Below are positions 63,980-64,000 of a stretch of DNA of 64,000 nucleotides, piece by piece. Source of the DNA: Shewanella putrefaciens (GTDB lineage: Bacteria; Pseudomonadota; Gammaproteobacteria; Enterobacterales; Shewanellaceae); NCBI RefSeq assembly GCF_016406305.1, contig NZ_CP066369.1, forward strand, positions 1,444,501 to 1,508,500. The letters are read 5' to 3'. Numbering within the stretch: position 1 is the stretch's first letter; each line of letters opens with the position of its first letter. Under the pieces are notes generated by a model. That model did not search any database. It saw only the letters and a list, made by a program, of their open reading frames with translations, and was not told the origin of the DNA. Both the position numbers and the translations under genes were made by a program.

Positions 63980-64000
63980 ATATCTGCAAATTAGTCGAAT

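Overview
The window reads as chromosomal DNA of a Shewanella species, close to S. oneidensis by recalled gene order; no database search was run. The pointers are a complete pfa cluster for omega-3 polyunsaturated fatty acid (probably EPA) synthesis, the dapD-glnD-map | rpsB block, the syd/queF and yqcC-truC-flavodoxin neighbourhoods of marine gammaproteobacteria, and many small DUF proteins typical of the genus. No rRNA, tRNA, prophage or CRISPR array was seen.

Layout. 1-7 kb: reverse-strand housekeeping and stress genes. These are an edge-truncated FAD oxidoreductase with an acetoacetate-decarboxylase-like N-terminus, an RsmB/NOP-type RNA methyltransferase, two glutathione S-transferases and a DUF2461 protein. 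7-17 kb: a TonB-dependent heme-type receptor with a Fur-like operator, PhnA/YjdM, a MarR regulator, an M14-like deacylase, a chemoreceptor, an FAH-family hydrolase and several small conserved unknowns. 17.1-19.3 kb: a mobile patch. It holds a full REP-associated (Y1/HUH) transposase gene preceded by a broken, partly duplicated copy, then about 640 bp of palindromes and tandem repeats.

19.3-39.3 kb: the pfa cluster. pfaR, pfaA, pfaB and pfaC lie on the reverse strand with 4-base start/stop overlaps at each junction, followed by pfaD and a terminator. pfaE, the phosphopantetheinyl transferase that activates the four acyl carrier domains of PfaA, is divergent on the forward strand. The pfaR-pfaE gap holds helically phased direct repeats that could be an operator.

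39.4-47.9 kb: a lipoprotein, an SdsA-type alkylsulfatase with a divergent LysR regulator, queF, syd and small conserved genes. 47.9-49.54 kb: 1.6 kb without protein genes that I read as two tandem CsrB-family small RNAs. Each is packed with GGA motifs, many in hairpin loops, ends in a strong intrinsic terminator, and is preceded by a UvrY/GacA-type box (TGTGAG-N6-CTnACA). Each box lies exactly 94 bp before a shared TTAAGTTT element that overlaps an IHF-type site. This is the most interesting part of the window, because it would be the RNA output of the BarA/UvrY-CsrA global regulatory system.

49.6-64 kb: DUF3301/DUF3549, yqcC-truC, a flavodoxin overlapping a PTS EIICB gene, purU, an HD-GYP/GAF/CBS signalling protein, a DUF3718 protein, dapD, glnD and map on the reverse strand, then rpsB with its long leader and a hairpin before the next gene.
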